Positions 31,186 through 40,900 of a stretch of DNA of 42,781 bases are shown one piece after another. The translations under genes were made by a program, and so were the position numbers. The notes below the pieces were generated by a model, which was not told where the DNA came from, ran no database searches, and was given only the letters and a program-made list of their open reading frames with translations. Within the stretch, counting starts at the first letter, position 1. The number at the start of each line of letters is the position of its first letter. Source of the DNA: a virus; the IMG/VR virus record IMGVR_UViG_3300029448_000033, positions 8,257 through 51,037 of that record; one strand, written 5' to 3'.

Positions 31186-32470
31186 ATAAAGCGTCTAAAT
31201 TTTTAAGTTTACTATTTATGGAGTTCATTACTATTTCTTCAACACTATCTGCCGCTATTAAAACTTTTTGTAAACTATCTGATTTAGCTCCGTTTCTAAA
31301 AATTCGTCCTAGCGTCTGAACATATTCTTTAGCATTAAAGGTGGGACATATTAAACTAACACGGGGACGATTTCCATTAATATCGTGTAATGACAGTCCT
31401 GTACCTCCTGCCGCTATATTAGCTACAACTACATGAGTTTTATCATTCTGAAAATCATCAATAACTTGTTGCCTAGCTGATGTTGATTGGCCTCCATCTA
31501 TCCTACCACAGTTAAGTTTTTTAGTTAACGCATCAACAGTATCTCTAAAATTTACAAACAGCACCACTGAGTTACCTTCCGCAATTAAATCCTCGGCCAT
31601 CTCTGCTAGGTCAGGAATCTTAAAACTTTCAGCCAGTTGTCGGCTCCGTAAGATATTTACAAGAGCATGTTCTGAATCTGTAACCGATCCCTGTTCAATG
31701 TAGTCTGTTACTATGCTAGGCGTAATCCCTAAGTCTGCATAAGCTTTAGCTATTTTAGCTCCACTTGAAAATTGTATAGGTTGGTGAAATACTCTGTTGT
31801 TTCTAAATGAGTCTGGGAAATCTTCTACTGTAAGTTTGTGCCCCGATATACCAAATATATTTTCACGCACACGTGCCATACGTTCACGGCTAACAACACG
31901 CCACTGCCCCCAATGGTCTTTATTGCACCCATTCCTCCTCATCCATGAGTACCAATTAATCTTACCATCTTCTGATTTATTTAAACTATGTAAGTCTAAC
32001 ATAAAACCAAGAGGTCTCATTTCTGTAGGGTCTTCAGCCGCAGTAGCAGACATTCCATGTACGCGATATCCTTGTTGAACAAGAGATATAAGCATTTGAG
32101 CATTTACTGTGTAAGGACCTTTGGCTTTTTGTATTTCATCTACAAGGACTAAAGTATTTTTAGGTAGTTTCCATTTAATGATCTTCTTACCTGACTTATC
32201 CATAAACTTTGTCTTTCCTGTACGTAGTTTTTCGTAGTTTAAAACAAACAATGGATCTACTCCCGTGTCTTCCATCTCTCTTTCCCAACTAGGTATAACT
32301 GCTTTTGGGCACATAACTGCGACAGGTACACCTAATTGTTTTGCTAAGTGACAAGCTACAACAGTTTTTCCTGTACCTACTGAGCTTGCATCAAAAGTAT
32401 TTCTTCCTGATTTAATTACATCTAGAAAAAAATCAACGGCTTCTTTTTGTTTAGGGAACAAAGTTTTCAT
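31178..32470 (-). CDS. Superfamily 2 DNA helicase
   Basis: 430 residues. Motif I SVGTGKT (Lys35), motif II LVDEIQK (111-114 DEIQ), motif III GMSATA (141-143 SAT), motif V AAGGTGLSL (355-361) and motif VI QTLGRIFRNG (385-394), in correct order and spacing. Q-type start (LFPKQKEAV) is also present. Related to SNF2/DEAD-like phage helicases. It should unwind or remodel DNA during replication or recombination together with the exonuclease downstream. The message has AGGGG one base before the ATG, too close for a normal Shine-Dalgarno. Confidence 0.85.
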   Translation of the reverse strand: MKTLFPKQKEAVDFFLDVIKSGRNTFDASSVGTGKTVVACHLAKQLGVPVAVMCPKAVIPSWEREMEDTGVDPLFVLNYEKLRTGKTKFMDKSGKKIIKWKLPKNTLVLVDEIQKAKGPYTVNAQMLISLVQQGYRVHGMSATAAEDPTEMRPLGFMLDLHSLNKSEDGKINWYSWMRRNGCNKDHWGQWRVVSRERMARVRENIFGISGHKLTVEDFPDSFRNNRVFHQPIQFSSGAKIAKAYADLGITPSIVTDYIEQGSVTDSEHALVNILRSRQLAESFKIPDLAEMAEDLIAEGNSVVLFVNFRDTVDALTKKLNCGRIDGGQSTSARQQVIDDFQNDKTHVVVANIAAGGTGLSLHDINGNRPRVSLICPTFNAKEYVQTLGRIFRNGAKSDSLQKVLIAADSVEEIVMNSINSKLKNLDALYA

Positions 32471-32526
32471 CCCCTATAAATGACAAGGTTTAAGGCTATG
32501 TCCAGAAATAATTTGAATTAAGTTAT

Positions 32527-33009
32527 TTAATCCCTTATATATCTAGCTATTAAAAATGCGTCAATCATACCGTCATGCGGTTTAGAAGCACGTTTACTTT
32601 TTTGCCAACATTCATCGGGAGCTAAACATTCTGCTTTCCATAAAGCTGCTTCTTTCGTCAGCCCTTTAGGTACACTACCTAACATTTTTTTCTGCCATTT
32701 ATGGACCGAAACACAACAGTGCTCCCATTCTTTAGATTCACATAGCCCTATTATTTTACCAAAAGAAATACCCATTGACCTAACTGCTTGAGAAGATTTC
32801 GCATGGTGCAGTGGTTCTTCTATAGCTATTAAAAATTCTCTAGGATTTTGATCTAGTCCAAGTAACCATTGATACAACCTATAAGTATCTACTTCTCTTT
32901 TAGTCCCTCTTTGGAAGGTAGGCATAATAGTTTTATCTATTATGGCTCCTGTTGTTTTAGATATAGCGGTTAAACCCCCATCTAAACCATTATCAATTCC
33001 GATAATCAT
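32527..33009 (-). CDS. RuvC-like Holliday-junction resolvase
   Basis: 160 residues from the ATG at 33009 that overlaps the previous stop (TAATG); an in-frame ATG 12 bases earlier is less likely. RNase-H-fold acidic residues in order: IIGIDNGLDGG (Asp6), IAIEEPLHH (Glu64/65) and SKPHDGMIDAFLIARY (His145, Asp146, Asp150). The fold and the HDGxxDA end fit RuvC-type resolvases of phages, which cut branched DNA before packaging. Small for a complete RuvC but normal for phage relatives. Confidence 0.75.
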   Translation of the reverse strand: MIIGIDNGLDGGLTAISKTTGAIIDKTIMPTFQRGTKREVDTYRLYQWLLGLDQNPREFLIAIEEPLHHAKSSQAVRSMGISFGKIIGLCESKEWEHCCVSVHKWQKKMLGSVPKGLTKEAALWKAECLAPDECWQKSKRASKPHDGMIDAFLIARYIRD

Positions 33010-33251
33010 TATACAAAACACCCTTCTTTAACAAGAAGACCATCTCCTTCGCTTGGTACAAACACATCTATATTTTTACCTAACATTTGTAGAAGCATTA
33101 CTTCTTGTGCGGTGTGGGGGATAACTAAATAAAAAGTTCCCCTTTTGATTTTGGATTCAAAATAAAAATCGTGTTTAGAAATAGTATGCCTAATTATTAC
33201 ACTAGGGTTGCATACCTTTACTCGGTCAGGGAATAATACTCTATTAGTCAT
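33009..33251 (-). CDS. Small protein of unknown function
   Basis: 80 residues: VCNPSVIIRHTISKHDFYFE, a TFYLVIPHTAQEVMLLQMLG segment and DVFVPSEGDGLLVKEGCFV. Mixed beta/alpha, no signal or membrane segment. It overlaps both neighbours in the minus operon (8 bases and 1 base), so it is a true coupled gene. Not recognised. Confidence 0.65.
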   Translation of the reverse strand: MTNRVLFPDRVKVCNPSVIIRHTISKHDFYFESKIKRGTFYLVIPHTAQEVMLLQMLGKNIDVFVPSEGDGLLVKEGCFV

Positions 33252-33480
33252 CTAAAAACACAGGTGGGTTTTCTTGATATGGGTAAGATAAAATATCAAA
33301 TTCAAAGTAATTTAAAGCGTCTTCTAAAGACATCTTGCGCTGTAAAATTTCTATTATTTTCTTTTTAGAATAACAGGCACAGGGAGCTTTCCCGTTTGTT
33401 TCAGCGATACCTAGGAAAGCTGAAGAGAACTGCTCTAGTTTTAATACAGCGTCATCAGGATCTTCAAACAAATCATCCAT
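33244..33480 (-). CDS. Small conserved phage protein, paralogue of gene at 24790
   Basis: 78 residues from the ATG at 33480, which overlaps the upstream stop by eight bases; an ATG at 33495 would add five residues (MTLRT). SSAFLGIAETNGKAPCACYS, DALNYFEFDI, PYQENPPVF align with the protein at 24790 over about 60 residues. The family is common in marine phages and of unknown role. The pair suggests an old duplication with the copies now near the two ends of one operon. Confidence 0.7.
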   Translation of the reverse strand: MDDLFEDPDDAVLKLEQFSSAFLGIAETNGKAPCACYSKKKIIEILQRKMSLEDALNYFEFDILSYPYQENPPVFLDD

Positions 33481-34081
33481 TGTTCTGAGGGTCATCTAAA
33501 GTTTCAGCTTCGATGATTTTATTAGGGTTTGTTTTTATAGCCCCATTGCCTCTGTCGGCTTTGGTATCGTTTAGTATACTTATGTCTATTTGTAACTTAC
33601 CCGCGCCCCCTGCGTTTTTAGCATTAAGACCCATGTTCCTTCTAATTAACTGATCTAACTCAGAAAGCTCTCTAACTGTTTTAGGACCTCTAAGATTTTT
33701 CATAGAGTCTCTTAGAAGTTTTATTCCCGCAGCAGCTACATAACTTTGATATTTATCTGCGGGAGATGATTGAGCTTCTGCTATCTCCATCATTACTTCG
33801 TCTTCTTTAAGACGCGCTTCATGTTTAGCTACTTTAATAGTCTCATCAGTAGCTTCCTCTAAATTAGTATCTAGCGCAGTTTGTAGAGGATCTTCATCGT
33901 CTGGTCTAGGGTTCTGCCCATGAGAGTTTACTTTAGGTTCTATCCCTTCGGCACGTAACCATCTGCGGAGAGTAGAAGAATGTATATCTAACTCTTTAGC
34001 TATAGACACAAGTTTGTAATCTTGATTATACAAGTCTATAGCTCTCTTTAATAGTTCTGGTTTTTTAGATTTCCTAGCCAA
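33473..34081 (-). CDS. Probable small terminase subunit (HTH protein)
   Basis: 202 residues from a TTG start at 34081. Residues 17-45 (LVSIAKELDIHSSTLRRWLR) form a helix-turn-helix, followed by an acidic linker, a central helical segment and LRGPKTVRELSELDQLIRRN then a Gly-rich tail. This DNA-binding head plus helical oligomerisation region is typical of phage TerS. It lies next to the large terminase gene but on the opposite strand, which is not the usual arrangement, so a transcriptional regulator is a reasonable alternative. It is the first gene of the minus operon. Confidence 0.55.
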   Translation of the reverse strand: MARKSKKPELLKRAIDLYNQDYKLVSIAKELDIHSSTLRRWLRAEGIEPKVNSHGQNPRPDDEDPLQTALDTNLEEATDETIKVAKHEARLKEDEVMMEIAEAQSSPADKYQSYVAAAGIKLLRDSMKNLRGPKTVRELSELDQLIRRNMGLNAKNAGGAGKLQIDISILNDTKADRGNGAIKTNPNKIIEAETLDDPQNNG

Positions 34082-34090
34082 GATAAATAT

Positions 34091-34119
34091 ATTATAGTGT
34101 TTGAATACAAAAATTTCAA
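34091..34119 (-). promoter_or_regulatory. Consensus sigma70 promoter for the minus (early) operon
   Basis: On the minus strand TTGAAA (34119-34114), 17-base spacer, TATAAT (34096-34091): the best promoter in the window, with 5/6 and 6/6 matches. The TTG start lies nine bases beyond the -10, so the leader would be about 0-3 bases. The whole 41-base divergent spacer also must carry whatever drives the large terminase gene; no good plus-strand promoter was seen. Confidence 0.75.
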
Positions 34120-34122
34120 CAA

Positions 34123-35898
34123 ATGAGTAACGCTCTTTCCATACTGGAACCCCGCATAGATCCTAAAACAAAAAAGATGGATGTGGGAGGTTTGCTCATT
34201 CCACCTACCAGTTTGGTAACTGCGCTGCTCTATGGGTTTAGACATCACGATAAATCAAAAGCAAAAGAGTATTACTTTTGGAGACTATGCGATGAGTTGT
34301 GGAACTCACCAGAACTCCCTGAACCTTTGATGGTTAGACACCCTTGGGCTGAAGACATGATACGTTCTGTTATAGAAGATAAATATGTAGCTATTGGGGG
34401 TGCAGCTAATAGTGGTAAATCTCACACTATGGCTGCTTGGGGTATTCTTAATTGGCTTGCAGCTCCTAGAGATACTTTGGTTTTGTTAACCTCGACTACT
34501 TTACGGGAAGCACGGAAAAGGATTTGGGGTTCAATTATATCTTTACTTAGTGTCATTGAAGGGGCCCCTATAAGAATAAGGGATTCTATAGGTAACGCTT
34601 GTTATGTAAATGAACATGGGACGTTAATTGAACGGGCAGGTCTTAGTCTTATTGCCGCAGAACGAAGTAGAACTAGAGAAGCGGTAGGTAAGTTTATTGG
34701 TATTAAACAGAAACGAGTCATTGTTATTGCAGATGAGCTTAGTGAATTGAGTGAAGCTATCCTCCAAGCAGGTCTGTCTAACTTGTCTAAAAACCCAGAG
34801 TTTCAAATGATTGGGATGTCTAACCCTAACTCTCGTTTTGACGCTTTTGGTGTTTGGTCAGAACCAAAAAATGGGTGGGATAGTGTAGATACTAATATAG
34901 ATGAGTCTTGGATTACTAAATGGAATGGTCAATATGTACGTTTTGATGGGGAAAAATCCCCTAATATAACAGCGGGACAAGTTATATATCCTTGGTTACC
35001 AACGACTGAGAAGATAGATGAAGACAAAGCTTTGCTTGGAGACTCTAGCAGGGGGTACATGCGAATGGTTCGAGCTGTATTTTTTGATAGTGATGAAGAC
35101 GAAAGTATATATTCCGAATCAGAACTAGCTCAGTCGGGATCCATGCAACCTGTAGAATGGAAAGGTACGCCCGTTGAATGTGGTGGGTTAGACCCCGCAT
35201 TTACAAATGGGGGTGACCGAACTGTACTTTATCACGGACGTGTAGGGTATGATATAAACAATCATTTTGTGTTTGAGTTCGTAGATGCGGTTGTTTTTAC
35301 TGACGATGCCACCAACAAAGCGGTCCCTCGGACTTATCAGATTTGTCGTCAAATTGTTGAGGCTTGTAAAAAACGTAATATACAAGGAGTAGATCTTGCT
35401 GTGGATAGTACGGGAGCGGGTGCTCCTTTTTGTGATGTCCTTTCGAACGAGGGAGATGGGTTTGATCAGATTCTACGGGTTTCATTTGGTGGTAAAGCTT
35501 CAGATAAACGTGTTTCTGAAAATAGTAAACTTACGGGAACTGAATTGTATATCAACAGAGTTTCTGAATTGTGGTGGGTAGGAAAAGAACTAATGCGTAC
35601 TAAACAAATATATGGAGTTAAGGCTGATTTAGCTAAAGAGATTACAGGACGTAATTATGAAATGGTTAAAGGGGGCACTCTACGTATAAAGATAGAACCT
35701 AAACTTTCTTTCAAAGCTAGGTATGGACAATCACCTGACTTGGCTGATGCGGCTTTTCTATGTCTTGACTTAGCCCGTCAACGCCACGGTTTAACCGCAG
35801 TGTCGCCTCCTAACGATAGTTCATCAGGAATGAGGGCTCCTCAAAAAAGTATAAAGAACTTATCTCGAATATTATCTGCGGCTGTTGAGCCCCTATAA
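34123..35898 (+). CDS. terL: Terminase large subunit (packaging ATPase-nuclease)
   Basis: 591 residues. ATPase: Walker A GGAANSGKS (92-100), Walker B VIVIADE (199-205) and coupling motif GMSNPNSRFD (231-240). RNase-H-like nuclease: CGGLDPAFTNGGDRT (Asp357), VDLAVDSTGAGAPF (Asp428) and SPDLADAAFL (Asp539/542). It drives DNA into the prohead and makes the headful or cos cut. The first gene of the rightward block, followed after 126 bases by internal virion genes. No Shine-Dalgarno precedes the ATG. The chosen start matches the divergent spacer limit. Confidence 0.93.
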   Translation: MSNALSILEPRIDPKTKKMDVGGLLIPPTSLVTALLYGFRHHDKSKAKEYYFWRLCDELWNSPELPEPLMVRHPWAEDMIRSVIEDKYVAIGGAANSGKSHTMAAWGILNWLAAPRDTLVLLTSTTLREARKRIWGSIISLLSVIEGAPIRIRDSIGNACYVNEHGTLIERAGLSLIAAERSRTREAVGKFIGIKQKRVIVIADELSELSEAILQAGLSNLSKNPEFQMIGMSNPNSRFDAFGVWSEPKNGWDSVDTNIDESWITKWNGQYVRFDGEKSPNITAGQVIYPWLPTTEKIDEDKALLGDSSRGYMRMVRAVFFDSDEDESIYSESELAQSGSMQPVEWKGTPVECGGLDPAFTNGGDRTVLYHGRVGYDINNHFVFEFVDAVVFTDDATNKAVPRTYQICRQIVEACKKRNIQGVDLAVDSTGAGAPFCDVLSNEGDGFDQILRVSFGGKASDKRVSENSKLTGTELYINRVSELWWVGKELMRTKQIYGVKADLAKEITGRNYEMVKGGTLRIKIEPKLSFKARYGQSPDLADAAFLCLDLARQRHGLTAVSPPNDSSSGMRAPQKSIKNLSRILSAAVEPL

Positions 35899-35924
35899 TA
35901 AACTTTTACCTAGTTATCATTAAA

Positions 35925-35972
35925 TTTATTCTATTTCAGAATAAACTTAATACTAATTCTAAAGAAGTTTAT
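35925..35972. other. Overlapping inverted repeats after the terminase gene
   Basis: TTTATTCT/AGAATAAA (35925-35932, 35938-35945; 5-base loop) and ATAAACTT/AAGTTTAT (35941-35948, 35965-35972; 16-base loop) are perfect 8-bp stems that share bases and so could be mutually exclusive. AT-rich, without a T-run, so termination is doubtful. They lie in the 126-base spacer 35899-36024, which otherwise holds only the promoter below. Confidence 0.45.
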
Positions 35973-35990
35973 AGGAATTGTCTGGGTTTC

Positions 35991-36019
35991 TTGACTTTGT
36001 GTACAAAAATTATTACATT
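35991..36019 (+). promoter_or_regulatory. Promoter adjacent to the internal virion protein operon
   Basis: TTGACT (35991-35996), 17-base spacer, TACATT (36014-36019), then five bases to the ATG at 36025. Good -35, weaker -10. As at 4207 and 11553, the transcript would start next to the start codon. Confidence 0.5.
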
Positions 36020-36024
36020 ATGCG

Positions 36025-36717
36025 ATGGCTAGTTTAAATTTTACTGCTCCTTTGGGTCTAACTTCTAATAATCCGTTTCGAGAAACCATGGAATCCGCTT
36101 CAGATCCTTTGAAATCTACAATTCAAGCGGCTCAACTAAACAGATATAATAAAGGTACTGCTAGTGCTACTGACGTTCTGGCAGTCTTAAAGAAAAAACG
36201 CAAAGACGAGCGAGCAAAAAAAGGTATAAAGCCTAAAGATCTTAATGAGTTTTTTGGAAATAGAAAAAAAGAAGTTGAGACTACTATCCCTAACATGATG
36301 AAGACTGACGAGTTTAAAAACAACGCAGACGAAAGAGCTTTCGTAAGAGATTATGCTAAAAACCAAGGGATGACCACGGATCAAATAGATACTCAGCTAG
36401 GGTCTATATATGGGAATAGGGCTAAACAAATGGGAGCTGCTCCCACTCAACAACAAAAAATTGAGCAGATACGAAAAAATGTAGGTAACATGAAACAGTC
36501 TAGGTATGAAAGCCAGAAGGCCGCACAGCAAAAAAGATATGATCAACGGTTTGCTGATATGGATAAACAGAAAAAATTAAAAGAACAAATTAAAGCAGCT
36601 AGGCAAAAGAAAAGATCAGGAGCTCAAGAAAGTAAAACAAAAGCTCCCGCAGGAACCACTCAATCCACTGACTCTAAAGGGAATGCTACAAGCAACGCCC
36701 CAAAAGTATCGTACTAA
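36025..36717 (+). CDS. Basic helical protein, probable internal virion protein
   Basis: 230 residues; after a short N-terminus (ASLNFTAPLGLTSNNPFRET) it is dominated by Lys/Gln/Arg-rich helices (ESQKAAQQKRYDQRFADMDK; LKEQIKAARQKKRS) and ends in a Ser/Thr-rich tail. Not recognised by motif. Position 1 of a three-gene set between the large terminase and the window end. The size order of the set (230, 421, more than 1599) parallels the T7 internal virion proteins gp14, gp15, gp16; this is an analogy, not homology. Confidence 0.5.
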   Translation: MASLNFTAPLGLTSNNPFRETMESASDPLKSTIQAAQLNRYNKGTASATDVLAVLKKKRKDERAKKGIKPKDLNEFFGNRKKEVETTIPNMMKTDEFKNNADERAFVRDYAKNQGMTTDQIDTQLGSIYGNRAKQMGAAPTQQQKIEQIRKNVGNMKQSRYESQKAAQQKRYDQRFADMDKQKKLKEQIKAARQKKRSGAQESKTKAPAGTTQSTDSKGNATSNAPKVSY

Positions 36718-36718
36718 A

Positions 36719-37984
36719 ATGGCAGATAGTTTTTTTACCCAACGTCGGTCCCTTGATAGGGACTCCTCTAGATTAAAAAGAGCTTCTCGTAGGCTAGCTA
36801 AAAAAGGTTTTAGGTCTGAAGCAGGTAAGCTGATGGCAGCTTCTGAAATGGCTAAGATGCAAGAGCCTACGATCATGCGCCCTGAGTTCAGGGAATTAGA
36901 TCAAGCAGGAAGAGATATCCAAGCCTTACAAGCACAGGCTACAGGCGATTTAGATTTTGATAGGGACATCGCTCCTTTACGTGGGCAGTTTTTCGAAGCA
37001 TTACAAGCATCAGGTTTATCGAACAGAGAGCGTAATATACTTACAGATAAATTTGCACCTCAGTTTTCTAAAGCAGGTTTGGATCAATTAGATGTAGAAG
37101 GTAAACAGACGGCTAATGAAATGGCTAAACTTACTTTTGAGGGGGCGAAGATGCAGCAAGAAAAAATGCGTAAAGATTTTGAACTGGATAAAGAAGCTCA
37201 AACTCAATTAGGTGCCTTAAGCAGAGAGCTTGAGGTAGCCACTTCTGAAGGGAGTGATTCAGAAAAAGAAAATAAAATATTTACTATAGCTAGAAAATAT
37301 AGCCCTTACCTTTCTAATACCAATGTTGCTAAAGCAATAGAGTTACCTTTAAGTCAAATAGCTAACAAGCGACAGGCGGATCAAGGTAAGTTAAGATCTA
37401 GTCTTTCTGTACTTGCGGCAGGTCAAGGTCTTGGAGCCTTGCCTGAAGAGAGCAGAGCTGATGTTATAAACAAGCTAGGGTTCTCTACTGAAGATAGCCT
37501 TTTGCTAAATACTTCAGCTAAGTCTGCTTACTTAAAAGATAGGAATGCTATAAGTGTTAACCAAGCACGTGTACAAGCTTCTCAAGTGCAAGACAAAATA
37601 CGTTCACTAGGTACCATTAGAGACACCCTAGCAAGCTACGACGAGTTCTTTAAAACGGGCGAGAAAAAAGTATTTGGTGGTGGCACTGATACCTCTGGCT
37701 TCACAGCAGATTTTATTGCTGGAAAAATGACTCCATATATAAATAACTTATTTCCTTCCAGAGGATCTGAAGGAGTAGCTACAAGTGATTCTCTTAAAAG
37801 TAAGTTAACATCTGCGCTTGCTCTAAAAGATGAGAAGGCTCAAACAGCAGCCTTAAGAGAGGTGTGGCTCACCGTAACTGACAGGGTTGAAGATTTAACT
37901 AACAACTATACAGGGATTTCTAGAGACTTACCTGAAGTACAGAAAGAGAAAAAAAGACCGAACGCATTAAGATCAAAAGAATAA
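36719..37984 (+). CDS. Helical internal virion protein candidate
   Basis: 421 residues from the ATG at 36719 (MADSFFTQRRS), one base after the preceding stop; an upstream ATG at 36683 would overlap by 35 bases. Almost entirely alpha-helical and Gln/Lys/Glu-rich (QAGRDIQALQAQATGDLDFD; EMAKLTFEGAKMQQEKMRKD), with no membrane segment or enzyme motif. Middle member of the three-gene virion set; immediately followed by the giant protein. Probable ejected or channel-forming virion component, by context. Confidence 0.55.
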   Translation: MADSFFTQRRSLDRDSSRLKRASRRLAKKGFRSEAGKLMAASEMAKMQEPTIMRPEFRELDQAGRDIQALQAQATGDLDFDRDIAPLRGQFFEALQASGLSNRERNILTDKFAPQFSKAGLDQLDVEGKQTANEMAKLTFEGAKMQQEKMRKDFELDKEAQTQLGALSRELEVATSEGSDSEKENKIFTIARKYSPYLSNTNVAKAIELPLSQIANKRQADQGKLRSSLSVLAAGQGLGALPEESRADVINKLGFSTEDSLLLNTSAKSAYLKDRNAISVNQARVQASQVQDKIRSLGTIRDTLASYDEFFKTGEKKVFGGGTDTSGFTADFIAGKMTPYINNLFPSRGSEGVATSDSLKSKLTSALALKDEKAQTAALREVWLTVTDRVEDLTNNYTGISRDLPEVQKEKKRPNALRSKE

Positions 37985-40900
37985 GTGGCTACTCTAACAG
38001 ATGAACCTAAAAAAGTCAGTGCCGAAACAAACCCATACACGGTTGCTGAACCTGATATAAGTTTTAATGACTTTAGTTTTTCTAGTGAAGAACTAAATCA
38101 ACGACAAAAGTTTTTTGAATTTTCCAGTTATGTTCGAGAGAACCATGTCGATAAAGGATTCAAGTGGACGTTAGATAATGAGCGAGATCTTAAACAAGAT
38201 ATCTACGATGTCTTTAGAGAAGACTCTTTGTTACTAGGTAATGAAGAACAGACAGGGCAAATTACGGAAGACTACAATCCTACCCGTGACCAGAAATTAA
38301 ATTTACTTGAACAATGGTCCCCCAAAAAGTTTGAAGCTATACAAAATAAAATATCTTCCTCCGAAGGACTAGCTGAAGAAGACCAGTCTTTACTAGATAC
38401 TTACTTTGATGCGGCTAAAAAAGATTTAATTGATGAAGGAGAGTTTGCTTTTGCTACTATAGGAGATGATTTAAAAATTAACTCTGAGGTTTTTTCAAAA
38501 GGAGACTATAAAGAGAATATAAAAAATGCTCTTGATGCAGGGATCCTTAACCCTGAACAAGTGCATAGTGTATGGGGTTCATCGCAAGAGATTCAGGGTT
38601 CAGGGGGCTTAAAGTATTACCAGTTCAAAGAGCATGCTGATGTAAATAGTGAAATAACAGAAGCTTTTAAAGATTTTAGAAATAAAAGTTTTAACACTGC
38701 ATACGATGAAGCATCTGCCCTTGAAGACGCTGAAGAGAAATCTGCAAAAAGAACTCTCGCTATAATTTATGATGATGTTCAGACAGCTTCTTTAGAAGAG
38801 CTAAAAGAAGGAGGGGTAAATTCGCATTATGTAAACAACCTTAGAAGGGCGTTAACAAAAGCACGTAAACTAGATAGAGGTTTGGATGAAGCTAGTGCTC
38901 CTTCAAAGCAAGCGATATATAACTGGTTAGAAGAAAGCATGACTCAACGAGACATGCTTAATACAGACTATAATGAAAAAGATTTAAGTGCTAATATAAA
39001 AAGAGCAGGTTTGTCAGGTGTTGTAGTACACCCTCAGTTAATGGCAAAGAAACAAGATTTTCTAACGGCTATAAATTCTTTTGATTTAACAGAGTTTGAA
39101 AAGAAAGCAGCTATTGAAAAACGTGATACCGCTTTAGAACAAAACTATTATGAGTATGATAAACTACTCACCACGGCAACATCCACTAGTGAAGATTGGA
39201 TTGCACATAAAACTTCATTAGCTGGAGAGAACAAATCTAATAGAGATATATTTGATTCTTTCTTAGCAGATAAAGACAACTACTCTAACTTCACAAACTT
39301 AAGAGCAGCCGCTTGGGATGCCGTAGTGCATGGTGGGTTTGGAACTATACTAGCAGCAATACCTGCTATGGCAGGGTCTCAAGGAGCTAGAGATTATATG
39401 ATTGAGGTGGCTGAAGATGCTAGTAGAAGGCATCAAGTAGCTAATCTATTTGGTAGGTGGGAAGGGGCAGGAGGAACTTTTGTGCAAGTAGGTGAAGTAT
39501 TTATACCTTCTATAGTAGATATAGGTATAGGTGTTGTAGGTTCGTATTTTACAGGGGGTCTAGCGGCACTACCTACAGCAGGTTACCTAACATTTAAACA
39601 AGGAATTAGATCGGGAGTAAAAGCTGCGACTAAAAATTCCTTAGCTAAACAAGTAGCTACTAATTCTTCACATACTGTTTTGAAAGCAATGGATCAAACA
39701 GTAGTTAATGGAGCTATAAATGCGAGTGCCGATGTTGTTAAAGCAAATGGACTCAAAACATTTTGGAATGAGTTTGGTACTCAGACTATAAAGTTAAGCG
39801 GGTCCACCGCTAATAGAAGAATTTCAGGGGTAATACTTCCTGCGTTTACTAGAAGTGCAGGTTCTACTTATGCTAATGTATATAATGTACTAGCGCAGAA
39901 AGATAAAGACCTTCCCGAAGGGGAGAGATTGGGGCATGATAACATACACAAGTCTGCATTAGGCACGGGTATGATTGCAGGTCTGTTTACAGCAGGGATA
40001 ACTTTTGGGTTTTCTGCTTTTGGTAAAGGTGGTTTGGAAAAAGCTCTTGAGAAAGGTTTAACTGGAAAAGAGATTGGTCATATCCTTAAACGTATAGGAG
40101 CAGGAGTTAATCGAATTGGGCACGTTGATTCCCGTAACCTTGCTTCAGCCGTAGTAACGGCAGGGTTAAAAAAGAACACTTTATTTAAAAATGCGTTTGG
40201 TAGTATAAAAGAACTATCAGGCGACATGCTTAGTGAAGCTTTTGAAGAGGGAATTGATGAAGCTTTTAATACTGCTTTAGTACAAAGTGCTACCCAAGAC
40301 AATTTAGATTTTAAAGAAATAGCTCATGGAGCTATGATGGGAGCTTTACTTGGAGGTTTAACTGGTGGGTTAGCAGGTAGTTTAGGTTCTGGTATACGAA
40401 GAACAACTATGGCTATGGGGCTAACCGATTCAACACAGCAGCAAGATGCTTTAGCCAGTAGTATTACCGATAACATTATAGCTAAATTAGAAGAAGCTAA
40501 CTCTCCTTTAGCGGCCCAAGAAGTAAAAAGATTTACTAGAGCCGTAGTATCAGGTGCTGAAATAACCCCTTCAGTTGGAGCAAGAGAAAGAGGAGAGACT
40601 ACTATAGAAGCTCCCGTAGCTTTACGTGATGATCAGACGCTCCCACTTATGGATCGTTCAGATAGGGTAAGGGAAACAACTGTTCAGTTAGCGGAAGAGG
40701 AAGAGTCCCATAGAGTTTTTGATAGATATACAAGAAGACAACACGCTTCTGCTTTGGAAGCTTTAGCAGATGAAACGGAAGAAGGTTCAGCAGAGCCCTT
40801 AATTCTTTCTTCATCTAAAGAAATAGAAGCTGCTAAAGCAGACCCTGATTATGTTGTCTCAGATACAGGGGAAGTTCTTGGAGTACGTAATCCATTTACA

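Noticed and set aside
34048-34248. 66-residue minus-strand frame spanning the divergent terminase spacer
   Set aside because: It overlaps both terminase genes and the promoter; the TTG-start HTH frame has a coherent domain and an adjacent consensus promoter.
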